DNA of 64,000 bases from Ectopseudomonas alcaliphila (lineage in GTDB: Bacteria > Pseudomonadota > Gammaproteobacteria > Pseudomonadales > Pseudomonadaceae). A program made the position numbers and the translations under genes. The notes below the pieces were generated by a model that ran no database searches, was not told where the DNA came from, and saw nothing but the letters and a program-made list of their open reading frames with translations. Shown here in pieces: positions 8,694-20,593 of the stretch. How positions within the stretch are numbered: position 1 is the stretch's first letter; every line of letters begins with the position of its first letter. The DNA lies in the NCBI RefSeq assembly GCF_900101755.1, contig NZ_FNAE01000004.1, forward strand, positions 1 to 64,000. The letters are read 5' to 3'.

Positions 8694-9896
8694 ATGCAAA
8701 CCCCATCCAGCCGATCCCGGCTGACCATCGTCATCTGCTTTATCGTCGCCCTGATCGAGGGGCTCGACCTGCAATCGGCCGGCATCGCCGCCGCCGGCAT
8801 CCGCGCTGCCTTCAATCTGGATCCGGGCATGATGGGCTGGATGTTCAGTGCCAGTATCATCGGCCTGCTCCCCGGCGCCTTTCTCGGCGGCTATGTCGCC
8901 GATCGCATCGGCCGCAAGAAGGTGCTGATCGCTGCCGTGGTGCTGTTCGGCATCTTCTCCCTGTGGACGGCCTACACCAGCAGCCTGTCCGGCCTGCTGG
9001 CGGCACGTTTCCTCACCGGTCTCGGCCTGGGAGCGGCGCTGCCCAACCTGATCGCGCTATGCGCCGAGGCCGTGGACGAACGCCAGCGCAGCACCGCCAT
9101 CAGCATCATGTACTGCGGCGTCCCTCTGGGCGGCGCGGCGGCTGCGGTGATCGGCATGCTGGCCGGCGAGGCCTGGCAATGGGTGTTCATCGTCGGCGGC
9201 GTGGCGCCCCTGGCCATTGCGCCGTTGATGCTCTGGTTGCTGCCGGAGTCCTCGGCATTCCACCAGCAGCAGGCGCGCGCCACGTCGGACCGGCCGTCCA
9301 CCGTGGCTGCGCTGTGCGGCGATGGCCGCACGCGCATCACCCTGTCGCTGTGGATCAGCTACTTCTTCACCCTCACCGTGATGTACATGCTGCTCAACTG
9401 GCTGCCGTCGCTGCTGCTGGAGCTGGGTTTCAGCAAGCAGCAGGCCGGTACGGTGCAGATGGTCTTCAACATTGGCGGGGCACTCGGTTCGCTGCTCGGC
9501 GGGGTACTGCTCGATCGCTTCCAGCGCACACCGGTGGTGCTGGGTATCTACTTCGGGCTGCTGCTGGCACTGGCCGGAATCGGCTTCTCCACCAGCCTGG
9601 CGAGCATGGCGGCGGCGGGCTTCGCGGCCGGTGTGTTCGTGATGGCCGCGCAACTGGTGCTCTATGCCCTGGCCCCGGCCTATTACCCCACCCAGGTGCG
9701 AGCCACCGGTGTGGGTGCGGCGGTGGCCATCGGCCGCCTGGGCTCGGTGAGCGGGCCGCTGGCCGCCGGGCATATCCTGGCCGCCGGCGCCGGCACGGCC
9801 GGGGTGCTGATGGCGGCCGCTCCAGGACTGCTGGTGGCCGCCCTGGTGGTGGTCGCGCTGGGCAGCCGGGAGCGCCGCGCGGCTGCTCCAGCTTGA
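8694..9896 (+). CDS. MFS aromatic-acid:H+ symporter (AAHS type)
   Basis: A 400-residue inner-membrane transporter with about 12 hydrophobic segments. The loop motif DRIGRKK between segments 2 and 3 and the opening LIEGLDLQSAGIAA match aromatic acid/H+ symporters (MhpT/PcaK-like, DG.D in segment 1 replaced here by EGLD). The frame is open upstream to 8565 but ATG 8694 begins the normal N-terminus. It precedes ech on the same strand by 155 bp and shares an operator-like 12-mer with it, so import of hydroxycinnamates is likely. Confidence 0.9.
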   Translation: MQTPSSRSRLTIVICFIVALIEGLDLQSAGIAAAGIRAAFNLDPGMMGWMFSASIIGLLPGAFLGGYVADRIGRKKVLIAAVVLFGIFSLWTAYTSSLSGLLAARFLTGLGLGAALPNLIALCAEAVDERQRSTAISIMYCGVPLGGAAAAVIGMLAGEAWQWVFIVGGVAPLAIAPLMLWLLPESSAFHQQQARATSDRPSTVAALCGDGRTRITLSLWISYFFTLTVMYMLLNWLPSLLLELGFSKQQAGTVQMVFNIGGALGSLLGGVLLDRFQRTPVVLGIYFGLLLALAGIGFSTSLASMAAAGFAAGVFVMAAQLVLYALAPAYYPTQVRATGVGAAVAIGRLGSVSGPLAAGHILAAGAGTAGVLMAAAPGLLVAALVVVALGSRERRAAAPA

Positions 9897-9978
9897 GTTT
9901 CTATTAATCAGGTTAATCATACGGTCGATACCGCTGTATCCAGCGATTCTATCGGTGCGGTGATCGAACGAATCAAGC

Positions 9979-9990
9979 AATTAGTTAATT
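9979..9990. promoter_or_regulatory. Shared 12-mer AATTAGTTAATT before ech
   Basis: AATTAGTTAATT, exact reverse complement of the sequence at 8507-8518 upstream of the MFS gene. It sits 62 bp before the ech start codon, in a position suited to repressor or activator binding. Function inferred from sharing only. Confidence 0.45.
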
Positions 9991-10051
9991 GACATAACTA
10001 TTTGCTCGGCCTACCTTGAGCACATCTACCCCACACATGCAGGACATTCCC

Positions 10052-10882
10052 ATGAGCAAGTACGAATCGCGCTGGCAGACGGTCAAGGTCGAAGTCGAAG
10101 AGGGCATCGGCTGGGTCATTCTCAATCGTCCGGAAAAGCGCAACGCCATGAGCCCGACCCTCAACCGCGAGATGGTCGAGGTACTGGAAACCCTGGAGCA
10201 GGACGCGGACGTCGGCGTGCTGGTGCTGACTGGCGCGGGCGAGTCCTGGACGGCGGGTATGGATCTGAAGGAATACTTTCGCGAAGTCGATGCCGGCCCG
10301 GAGATCCTTCAGGAGAAGATTCGCCGCGAGGCCTCGACCTGGCAGTGGAAGCTGCTGCGCATGTACGCCAAGCCGACCATCGCCATGGTCAACGGCTGGT
10401 GCTTCGGCGGTGGCTTCAGCCCGCTGGTGGCGTGCGACCTGGCGATCTGCGCCGACGAAGCGACCTTCGGCCTGTCGGAAATCAACTGGGGCATCCCGCC
10501 GGGCAACCTGGTGAGCAAGGCCATGGCCGACACCGTGGGCCACCGTCAGTCGCTTTACTACATCATGACCGGCAAGACCTTCGGCGGGCCGAAAGCCGCC
10601 GAGATGGGCCTGGTCAACGAGAGCGTGCCGCTGGCGCAGCTGCGTGAAACCACCATCGAACTGGCGCGTAACCTGCTGGAGAAGAACCCGGTGGTGATGC
10701 GCGCGGCGAAGATCGGCTTCAAGCGTTGCCGCGAGCTGACCTGGGAGCAGAACGAAGACTACCTGTACGCCAAGCTCGACCAGTCGCGCCTGCTGGACAA
10801 GGAAGGTGGCCGCGAGCAGGGCATGAAGCAGTTCCTCGATGACAAGAGCATCAAGCCGGGCCTGCAAGCTTACAAACGCTGA
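10052..10882 (+). CDS. ech: p-hydroxycinnamoyl-CoA hydratase/lyase
   Basis: A 276-residue crotonase-fold enzyme that hydrates feruloyl-, caffeoyl- or p-coumaroyl-CoA and cleaves it to vanillin (or the matching aldehyde) and acetyl-CoA. The family's active-site residues are all in place: Ser123, Glu143 (FGLSEINWG) and Tyr239. The sequence matches the P. fluorescens enzyme almost throughout. ATG 10052 is chosen because it gives the family N-terminus (MSKYESRW); ATG 10037 is also in frame. It is followed by vdh and fcs, the classical CoA-dependent non-beta-oxidative ferulate pathway. Confidence 0.97.
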   Translation: MSKYESRWQTVKVEVEEGIGWVILNRPEKRNAMSPTLNREMVEVLETLEQDADVGVLVLTGAGESWTAGMDLKEYFREVDAGPEILQEKIRREASTWQWKLLRMYAKPTIAMVNGWCFGGGFSPLVACDLAICADEATFGLSEINWGIPPGNLVSKAMADTVGHRQSLYYIMTGKTFGGPKAAEMGLVNESVPLAQLRETTIELARNLLEKNPVVMRAAKIGFKRCRELTWEQNEDYLYAKLDQSRLLDKEGGREQGMKQFLDDKSIKPGLQAYKR

Positions 10883-10942
10883 GCTGTGCCAGGGGCGGTC
10901 GTGCCCGCCCCCCGTATAACAATCACAAGATGGAGCCAGACC

Positions 10943-12385
10943 ATGTTCGAAGTGCCTTTGCTGATCGCCGGGCAGACGCGACCGGCCACCGGTGGCGCGG
11001 TGTTCGAGCGCCGTAGCCCCTTCACCGGCGAGACCGTCAGTCGCGTCGCTGCCGCCACCTTAGAGGACGCCGATGCCGCCGTCGCTGCCGCGCAGGCGGC
11101 CTTCCCGGCCTGGGCTGCGCTGGGGCCGGGTGAGCGCCGCGCGCGCCTGCTGGAGGCCGCCCGTTTGCTGGAGGCCAACCGCGAGCGCTTCATGGCCATG
11201 GCCGTGGAGACCGGCGCCACCGCCGACTGGTACGGCTTCAACGTCAAGCTGGCGGCCAACATGCTGCGCGATGCCGCCGGCATGGTCACCCAGATCAAGG
11301 GTGAGGTGATTCCCTCCGACGTGCCGGGCAGCTTCGCCATGGCCCTGCGCCAGCCCTGCGGCGTAGTGCTGGGCATCGCCCCGTGGAACGCGCCGATCAT
11401 CCTCGCCACCCGCGCTCTGGCCATGCCCCTGGCCTGTGGCAACACCGTGGTGCTCAAAGCCTCGGAGAACAGCCCGGCGGTGCACGGACTGATCGGCGAG
11501 GTGTTGCAGCAGGCCGGCCTCGGCGATGGCGTGGTCAACGTCATCAGTAATGCCCCGGCCGATGCCGCCGCCATCGTTGAACGGCTGATCGCCAACCCGG
11601 CGGTGCGCCGCGTCAACTTCACCGGCTCCACCCATGTCGGTCGCATCATCGGCCAGCTTGCCGCCCGCCATCTGAAACCGGCGGTGCTGGAGTTGGGCGG
11701 CAAGGCGCCGCTGCTGGTGCTGGACGACGCCGACCTGGAACAGGCCGTGGCCGCTTCGGCTTTCGGCGCGTACTTCAACCAGGGGCAGATCTGCATGTCC
11801 ACCGAGCGGCTGATCGTCGATGCGCGGGTTGCCGATGACTTCGCCGCACGCCTGGCCAGCAAGGTCGCCACCCTCAAGGCAGGCTTGCCGGGGCAGGCCT
11901 TGCTGGGTTCGTTGATCGACGCAGCAGCAGGCGAGCGCATCATGGCGCTGGTACAGGATGCCCTAGACAAGGGCGCGGTGCTGCTGGCCGGCGGGCAGAT
12001 CGAGGGCAGTGTCATGCAACCGGTGCTGCTCGATCGGGTAACCCCGAAAATGCGCCTGTACCGCGAGGAGTCCTTTGGCCCGGTGGCCGTGATCCTGCGT
12101 GGTGATGGCGACGAGGAACTGCTGCAACTGGCCAACGATTCGGAGTTCGGCCTGTCGTCGGCGATCTTCAGCCGTGACGTGTCCCGTGCGCTGAGCCTGG
12201 CGCAACGGGTGGAGTCGGGCATCTGCCATATCAACGGGCCGACCGTGCACGACGAGGCGCCAATGCCCTTCGGCGGGGTTAAGTCCAGCGGCTACGGCAG
12301 TTTCGGCTCCAGCGCGAGCATCGAGCACTTCACCCAGTTGCGTTGGGTGACGGTGCAGAACGGCCCGCGTCACTACCCGATCTGA
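10943..12385 (+). CDS. vdh: Vanillin dehydrogenase
   Basis: A 480-residue NAD(P)-dependent aldehyde dehydrogenase that oxidises vanillin and related hydroxybenzaldehydes released by Ech. Catalytic Cys284 (NQGQICMSTERL) and general base Glu250 (LELGGKAPLL) are present, with Asn149 in APWNA. The first 19 codons of the longer open frame are discarded because ATG 10943 has a GGAG site and starts the family N-terminus (MFEVPLLIAG). It lies 60 bp after ech. No vanillate demethylase (vanAB) lies in this window, so vanillate must be demethylated by enzymes encoded elsewhere. Confidence 0.96.
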   Translation: MFEVPLLIAGQTRPATGGAVFERRSPFTGETVSRVAAATLEDADAAVAAAQAAFPAWAALGPGERRARLLEAARLLEANRERFMAMAVETGATADWYGFNVKLAANMLRDAAGMVTQIKGEVIPSDVPGSFAMALRQPCGVVLGIAPWNAPIILATRALAMPLACGNTVVLKASENSPAVHGLIGEVLQQAGLGDGVVNVISNAPADAAAIVERLIANPAVRRVNFTGSTHVGRIIGQLAARHLKPAVLELGGKAPLLVLDDADLEQAVAASAFGAYFNQGQICMSTERLIVDARVADDFAARLASKVATLKAGLPGQALLGSLIDAAAGERIMALVQDALDKGAVLLAGGQIEGSVMQPVLLDRVTPKMRLYREESFGPVAVILRGDGDEELLQLANDSEFGLSSAIFSRDVSRALSLAQRVESGICHINGPTVHDEAPMPFGGVKSSGYGSFGSSASIEHFTQLRWVTVQNGPRHYPI

Positions 12386-12544
12386 GTGTCTGTCCCTGAT
12401 CTGTGCTGGTCGTTCGAGTGGCGTGCCTGCCGCGAGGCCAAGCGCGTGCGGTTTGCGCGATCATTGGACGTATGAACTGAGTCTGCCGGGCCGATGCCCG
12501 GCGTCGCGCCGTGCCCGAGCGGGTACGGCCGGAGGTGATAACAA

Positions 12545-14413
12545 GTGAACAACGAATCCTCCCTGCAGCCCTTCGCCCGGTATCGCCCGGTCGCCCTGGG
12601 CACGCCGGACGTGCACATCGAGGAGCGCACCGGCAGCGTCTATCTCAAGTCCCGCGAAACCCTGGCGGCGTTACCGCCACGTCTGCTCGAGCGCCTGCTG
12701 CACTGGGCCGAGGTGCGCGGCGAGCAGACCTTCGTCGCTCGCCGTGGCAGCGATGGGCAGTGGCAGCGCATCAGCTACCGCGAGATGCTGGCGCGCGTGC
12801 GCTGCATCGCCGCGCACCTGCTCGATCACGACCTGAGCCCGGAACGTCCGCTGGTGATCCTCTCCGGCAACGACCTGGAGCACCTGCAACTGGCCTTGGC
12901 CGCGATGTACATCGGCGTGCCGTACTGCCCGGTGTCGCCGGCCTATTCCACCGTGGCCCGCGACTACGCCAAGCTGCAGCACATCTTCGACCTGTTGCGC
13001 CCCGGCCTGGTGATGGCCGCCGATGGCGCGGCCTTCAGCCGTGCCATCGAGGCGGTGGTGCCGGCCGAGGTACCCCTGCTGCTGGTGCGGGGTGAGGTGG
13101 CGGGACGCCATGCGCAGCGTTTTGACGCGCTGCTGAAACCTCGCGACCTGGACGCCGCCGATGCCGCCTTCGCCCGCACTGGCCCGGACAGCATCGCCAA
13201 GTTCCTCTTCACCAGCGGCTCGACCAAACTGCCCAAGGCGGTGGTGACCACCCAGCGCATGCTTTGCGCCAACCAGCAGATGCTGCTGCAGACCTTCCCG
13301 GTGTTCGGCGAGGAGCCGCCGGTGCTGGTGGACTGGCTGCCGTGGAACCACACCTTCGGCGGCAGTCACAACGTCGGCATCGTCCTCTACAACGGCGGCA
13401 GCCTGTACCTCGACGATGGCCGGCCGACGCCGCAACTGTTCGGCGAAACCCTGCGCAACCTCAAGGACATCTCGCCCACCGCCTACCTCACCGTGCCCAA
13501 GGGCTGGGAGGAGCTGGTGAGCGCGCTGGAGCAGGACGGCGAGCTGCGCGAGCGTTTCTTCGCGCGCATGAAGCTGTTCTTCTTCGCCGGTGCCGGGCTC
13601 AGCCAGCCAGTCTGGGATCGCCTCGATCGGGTCGCCGAGCAACATTGCGGCGAGCGTATTCGCATGATGGCCGGCCTGGGCATGACCGAGACGGCACCGT
13701 CCTGCACCTTCACCACCGGGCCGCTGTCGGTGGCCGGCTACGTCGGCCTGCCGGCGCCAGGCTGCGAGGTCAAGCTGGCGCCGGTGGACGGCAAGCTGGA
13801 AGGGCGCTTCCGCGGCCCGCATGTAATGCCCGGCTACTGGCGTCAAACAGAACTCAACGGCGAGGCCTTCGACGAGGAGGGCTTCTACCGCTCCGGCGAC
13901 GCCCTGCGCTTCGCCGACGCGGCCAACCCGCACTGGGGGCTGATGTTCGACGGGCGCATCGCCGAGGACTTCAAGCTCAGCACTGGCGTGTTCGTCAGTG
14001 TCGGGCCGCTACGCACCCGGGTCATCCTGCAGGGCGCGCCCTACGTGCAGGATGTGGTGGTGACCGGACCGGACCGCCAGCGCATCGGCCTGCTGGTGTT
14101 CCCCAGCCTGCCGGCCTGCCGCGCGCTGGCCGGGCTGCCGGCCGAGGCCAGTGTCGTAGCGGTGTTGGCGGCCGAGCCCGTACGCCAGTGGCTGGCCGGG
14201 CTACTGGAAGAACTCAACCGCGAAGCCACCGGGCTGGCCTCGCACATCGCCTGGGCCTGTCTGATGAGCGAGGCGCCGAGCCTGGACGCCGGCGAAATCA
14301 CCGACAAGGGCTCGCTCAACCAGCGTGCGGTGCTCAGCCGCCGCGCCGAGCTGATCGAACGTCTGTATGCCGACCCGGCCGCGCACTGCGTGCTGGCGCA
14401 GGATCGGCCGTGA
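12545..14413 (+). CDS. fcs: Feruloyl-CoA synthetase
   Basis: A 622-residue ANL-superfamily adenylate-forming enzyme that activates ferulate, caffeate and p-coumarate to CoA thioesters. The phosphate-binding loop FLFTSGSTKLPKAVV lies near residues 218-232; AGLGMTETAPS and YRSGDALRF are further ANL motifs. It starts at GTG 12545 with a strong GGAGG ribosome site. Its stop overlaps the thiolase start by GTGA, showing translational coupling. A 159-bp gap with a GCCGGGC hairpin precedes it. Confidence 0.95.
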   Translation: MNNESSLQPFARYRPVALGTPDVHIEERTGSVYLKSRETLAALPPRLLERLLHWAEVRGEQTFVARRGSDGQWQRISYREMLARVRCIAAHLLDHDLSPERPLVILSGNDLEHLQLALAAMYIGVPYCPVSPAYSTVARDYAKLQHIFDLLRPGLVMAADGAAFSRAIEAVVPAEVPLLLVRGEVAGRHAQRFDALLKPRDLDAADAAFARTGPDSIAKFLFTSGSTKLPKAVVTTQRMLCANQQMLLQTFPVFGEEPPVLVDWLPWNHTFGGSHNVGIVLYNGGSLYLDDGRPTPQLFGETLRNLKDISPTAYLTVPKGWEELVSALEQDGELRERFFARMKLFFFAGAGLSQPVWDRLDRVAEQHCGERIRMMAGLGMTETAPSCTFTTGPLSVAGYVGLPAPGCEVKLAPVDGKLEGRFRGPHVMPGYWRQTELNGEAFDEEGFYRSGDALRFADAANPHWGLMFDGRIAEDFKLSTGVFVSVGPLRTRVILQGAPYVQDVVVTGPDRQRIGLLVFPSLPACRALAGLPAEASVVAVLAAEPVRQWLAGLLEELNREATGLASHIAWACLMSEAPSLDAGEITDKGSLNQRAVLSRRAELIERLYADPAAHCVLAQDRP

Positions 14414-15642
14414 AGGGCCAGTTCGAGGCCTTCGAGCATGTGGCGCTGCTGGCCGCCGCGCGTACGCCCTGGATCGACTACTGCGGGCCGTTGGCCCAGG
14501 TATCGCCCATCGACCTCGGCATCCATGTCGCCCGCGCCGTGCTGGCGCGGGCCGGCATAGGCGGCGAGCAGGTCGACAGCGTGCTGGCCGGCAGCATGGC
14601 CCAGGCCAGTTTCGACGCCTACATGCTGCCGCGGCATATCGGCCTCTACGCCGGTGTGCCGATCGAGGTGCCGGCGCTGGCGGTGCAGCGCATCTGCGGC
14701 ACCGGCCTGGAACTGCTGCGCCAGGCCGGCAACCAGCTCGAACGCGGCAGTGCTAGTCTGGCGCTGTGCGTGGCGGCCGAATCCATGTCACGCAACCCCA
14801 TCGCCAGCTACGAGCACCGGGGTGGCTTTCGCCTCGGCGCGCCGGTGGGCTTCAAGGATTTTCTCTGGGAGGCGCTGCTTGACCCGGCCATCGCCCAGAC
14901 CATGATCGACACCGCGCAGAACCTCGCTAAGCGCCATGGTCTGCGCCGTGAGGAGGTGGACGCGGTTGCCCTGGGCAGCTTCGAGAAGGCGCTGGCGGCG
15001 CAGGCCGAGGGCTGGTTCGAGGCCGAGATTGCGCCGGTTGCCAGTGCCTGCTTCGAGCTGCCGGGCTACCAGCCTCGTCACCTCAGCTTGCCGCGCAAGG
15101 TCACCCACCTGGACCGCGACAGCCATCCCCGGCAGACCAGCCTGGAGGCCCTGGCAGCACTGTTGCCGGTCAGCCCCGGCTCGGTGCAGACCGCTGGCAA
15201 TAGCTGCGCGCTGGTCGATGGCGCCGCCGCCGTGCTGGTGGGTGATGCCCGCACCGTTGACGCGCCGCTGGCCCTGCTGCGTGCCAGTGCGGTGGTCGGC
15301 GTGCCGCCGGAATTCATGGGCATCGGCCCGGCTCCGGCCATCCGCCTGTTGCTCAATGGCACCGGCCTGACGCTGGACGCCATCGACAGCCTGGAGATCA
15401 ACGAGGCCCAGGGCGCACAGATCCTGGCGGTGCAGCGCGAGCTGGAACTCGATCCGCTGCGGCTCAACCGTCATGGCGCCGCCATCGCCCTCGGCCACCC
15501 GCTGGCTGCCACCGGCCTGCGCCTGGCGCACAGTGTCGCCCGGCAGCTGGCGGCGCGCGGTGCCCGCTATGGCATCGCCGCCGCCTGCATCGGCGGCGGG
15601 CAGGGTATGGCGCTGTTGCTGGAAAATCCGGCTGGTCGGTGA
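14410..15642 (+). CDS. aat: Acetyl-CoA acyltransferase (beta-ketothiolase) of the ferulate cluster
   Basis: A 410-residue thiolase with nucleophilic Cys96 (RICGTGLELL), the GHPLAATG histidine motif and the C-terminal CIGGGQG cysteine motif. Genes called aat occupy this place in Pseudomonas ferulate clusters, where they have been linked to a CoA-dependent beta-oxidative side route; their need in the lyase pathway is doubtful. GTG 14410 overlaps the fcs stop. The frame is open far upstream only because of high GC. Confidence 0.88.
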   Translation: MKGQFEAFEHVALLAAARTPWIDYCGPLAQVSPIDLGIHVARAVLARAGIGGEQVDSVLAGSMAQASFDAYMLPRHIGLYAGVPIEVPALAVQRICGTGLELLRQAGNQLERGSASLALCVAAESMSRNPIASYEHRGGFRLGAPVGFKDFLWEALLDPAIAQTMIDTAQNLAKRHGLRREEVDAVALGSFEKALAAQAEGWFEAEIAPVASACFELPGYQPRHLSLPRKVTHLDRDSHPRQTSLEALAALLPVSPGSVQTAGNSCALVDGAAAVLVGDARTVDAPLALLRASAVVGVPPEFMGIGPAPAIRLLLNGTGLTLDAIDSLEINEAQGAQILAVQRELELDPLRLNRHGAAIALGHPLAATGLRLAHSVARQLAARGARYGIAAACIGGGQGMALLLENPAGR

Positions 15643-15672
15643 GGTATTACTGCGCCGTGAGCGCGCTAGCTT

Positions 15673-15736
15673 GTCGCGGCTGAAGCCCCTCCCACAGGCA
15701 GAGCCAGCCTCCTGTGGAAGGGGCCTTGGCCGCGAC
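15673..15736. repeat. REP inverted pair
   Basis: Two inverted arms, GTCGCGGCTGAAGCCCCTCC... at 15673-15698 and the mate ending CCGCGAC at 15711-15736, typical of pseudomonad REP/BIME elements. It sits between the thiolase and pobA-1, in a 400-bp gene-free stretch that contains only repeats. Confidence 0.75.
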
Positions 15737-15857
15737 GCTTGCCGATTTTATGCACGAATTTGTGCCTACCAGTGCGCTCGAATAGTGGCTCGGGGCGTTT
15801 AGTTGCGCGCCTGTGGGTGGGCATTGATGGGGGGCAAATGTGCTGTGCCAGTTCATA

Positions 15858-15920
15858 TCGCGGCTGAAGCCGCTCCTACAAACACAACACATCTTCTGTG
15901 GGAGGGGCTTTAGCCGCGAC
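15858..15920. repeat. REP inverted pair
   Basis: Second copy of the CGCGGCTGAAGCC family: left arm 15858-15880, inverted right arm 15895-15920. Confidence 0.75.
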
Positions 15921-15962
15921 CTGATGTGCAGAGTCATTCAGACAAAACAATGCCCATCTCCC

Positions 15963-15984
15963 GTAGGAGCGGCTTCAGCCGCGA
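15963..15984. repeat. Single REP unit
   Basis: GTAGGAGCGGCTTCAGCCGC is a lone REP unit with the GTAG head seen in pseudomonad REPs. The same unit occurs at 44745-44766. Confidence 0.7.
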
Positions 15985-16042
15985 TGGCCGCGGTGCAACT
16001 GATGGAGGAGGGCGGTGGATCGACGATCCACCGCCTTCGCCA

Positions 16043-19133
<3,091 letters not shown>

Positions 19134-19137
<4 letters not shown>

Positions 19138-19149
19138 CCATTTGGTTAT
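19134..19149. promoter_or_regulatory. PcaQ binding box before pcaHG
   Basis: ATAACCATTTGGTTAT is a perfect dyad with a 4-nt spacer. It corresponds to the ATAACC-N4-GGTTAA PcaQ consensus described in rhizobia. It lies 105 bp upstream of the pcaH start and overlaps the pcaQ stop codon (19135-19137). Confidence 0.8.
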
Positions 19150-19253
19150 GGATAGGCGGCGTCTTTTCAATATTCCCCGCGTCTGCTTTGTCGGAAACTG
19201 TGTTTCAGCCTGATCCCAGGTCGACTCCACAATACTCACAACAGGAGCGCACC

Positions 19254-19973
19254 ATGCCTGCCGAGGACAACCGCCGTTTCGTCATTCGTGACCGCAACTG
19301 GCACCCCAAAGCCCTGACGCCCGATTACAAGACCTCCATCGCCCGTTCGCCGCGCCAGGCGCTGGTGAGCATTCCGCAGTCGATCTCCGAGACCACCGGC
19401 CCGGACTTCTCGCACCTGAAGTTCGCCGAGCACGACAACGACCTGCTGCTCAACTTCAACAACGGTGGCCTGCCCATCGGTGAGCGCATCATCGTTTCCG
19501 GCCGGGTGATGGATCAGTACGGCAAGCCGATCCCGCATACCCTGGTGGAGATGTGGCAGGCCAACGCCGGTGGCCGCTACCGGCACAAGAACGACCGCTA
19601 CCTGGCGCCGCTCGACCCCAATTTCGGCGGTGTCGGCCGGGCGCTGACCGACAGCGAAGGGCGCTATATCTTCCGCACCATCAAGCCCGGCCCCTATCCG
19701 TGGCGCAACAACCCCAACGACTGGCGCCCGGCGCACATCCACTTCTCGCTCAATGGCCCGTCGATCTCCACGCGTCTGATCACCCAGCTGTATTTCGAGG
19801 GTGATCCGCTGATTCCGCTGTGCCCGATCGTCAAGTCCATCGCCAACCCGGAGGCGGTACAGACGCTGATCGCCAAGCTCGACATGAGCACGGCCAACCC
19901 GATGGATTGCCTGGCCTACCGCTTCGATATCGTCCTGCGCGGCCAGCGCCAAACCCACTTTGAGAATCGCTGA
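19254..19973 (+). CDS. pcaH: Protocatechuate 3,4-dioxygenase beta subunit
   Basis: A 239-residue subunit that carries the non-haem Fe(III) site for intradiol cleavage of protocatechuate to 3-carboxy-cis,cis-muconate. The four iron ligands are visible as Tyr109 (GGRYRHK), Tyr148 (GPYPW), His161 and His163 (PAHIHF). ATG 19254 follows an ACAGGAG site and fits the family N-terminus. It is followed 11 bp later by pcaG with its own GAGGAG site, so the two subunits are co-translated. Confidence 0.97.
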   Translation: MPAEDNRRFVIRDRNWHPKALTPDYKTSIARSPRQALVSIPQSISETTGPDFSHLKFAEHDNDLLLNFNNGGLPIGERIIVSGRVMDQYGKPIPHTLVEMWQANAGGRYRHKNDRYLAPLDPNFGGVGRALTDSEGRYIFRTIKPGPYPWRNNPNDWRPAHIHFSLNGPSISTRLITQLYFEGDPLIPLCPIVKSIANPEAVQTLIAKLDMSTANPMDCLAYRFDIVLRGQRQTHFENR

Positions 19974-19984
19974 GGAGGATGACC

Positions 19985-20593
19985 ATGCCTGTTGAATTGC
20001 TGCCGGAAACCCCCTCGCAAACCGCTGGCCCCTACGTGCACATCGGCCTGGCCCTGGCCGCTGCCGGCAACCCGACCCGCGAGCAGGAAATCTGGAACCA
20101 GATGGCGGGGCCCGACGCGCCCGGCGAACACATCCTGCTGGTTGGCCACGTCTATGACGGCAACGGCCACCTGGTGCGTGATGCTTTCCTCGAGCTGTGG
20201 CAGGCCGACCACCTGGGTCAGTACGACGAGGAGTACGACCAGTCCAAGCCGTTCAACGGTTTCGGTCGTACCGCCACCACCTTCGATGCCGGTAGCGAGT
20301 GGACCGCCTCCACGGTCAAGCCGGGCGTGGTGAGCAATGCCGCCGGTGTGCCAATGGCGCCGCACGTCAACGTCGCGCTGTTCGCCCGAGGGATCAACAT
20401 TCACCTCAACACCCGCCTGTACTTCGAGGACGAGGCCGAGGCCAACGCCAGGGATCCGGTGCTCAATCTGATCGAGCAGCCGCAGCGCCGCGAGACGCTG
20501 ATCGCCAAGCGCTGCGAAGTCGATGGCAAGCCGGCCTACCGCTTCGACATCCGCATTCAGGGTGAAGGCGAGACCGTGTTCTTTGACTTCTGA
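19985..20593 (+). CDS. pcaG: Protocatechuate 3,4-dioxygenase alpha subunit
   Basis: A 202-residue subunit of the PcaHG dioxygenase, sharing the intradiol fold but lacking the iron ligands. MPVELLPETPSQTAGPYVHIG is the family N-terminus split around residue 20, and the C-terminus FDIRIQGEGETVFFDF is near-identical to P. putida PcaG. ATG 19985 is chosen over ATG 19979 because it gives the family length. The next gene overlaps or immediately abuts its stop. Confidence 0.96.
   Translation: MPVELLPETPSQTAGPYVHIGLALAAAGNPTREQEIWNQMAGPDAPGEHILLVGHVYDGNGHLVRDAFLELWQADHLGQYDEEYDQSKPFNGFGRTATTFDAGSEWTASTVKPGVVSNAAGVPMAPHVNVALFARGINIHLNTRLYFEDEAEANARDPVLNLIEQPQRRETLIAKRCEVDGKPAYRFDIRIQGEGETVFFDF

Noticed and set aside
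13264..14409. N-terminal extension of the thiolase frame
   Set aside because: It lies wholly inside fcs in another frame; the thiolase begins at the GTG overlapping the fcs stop.
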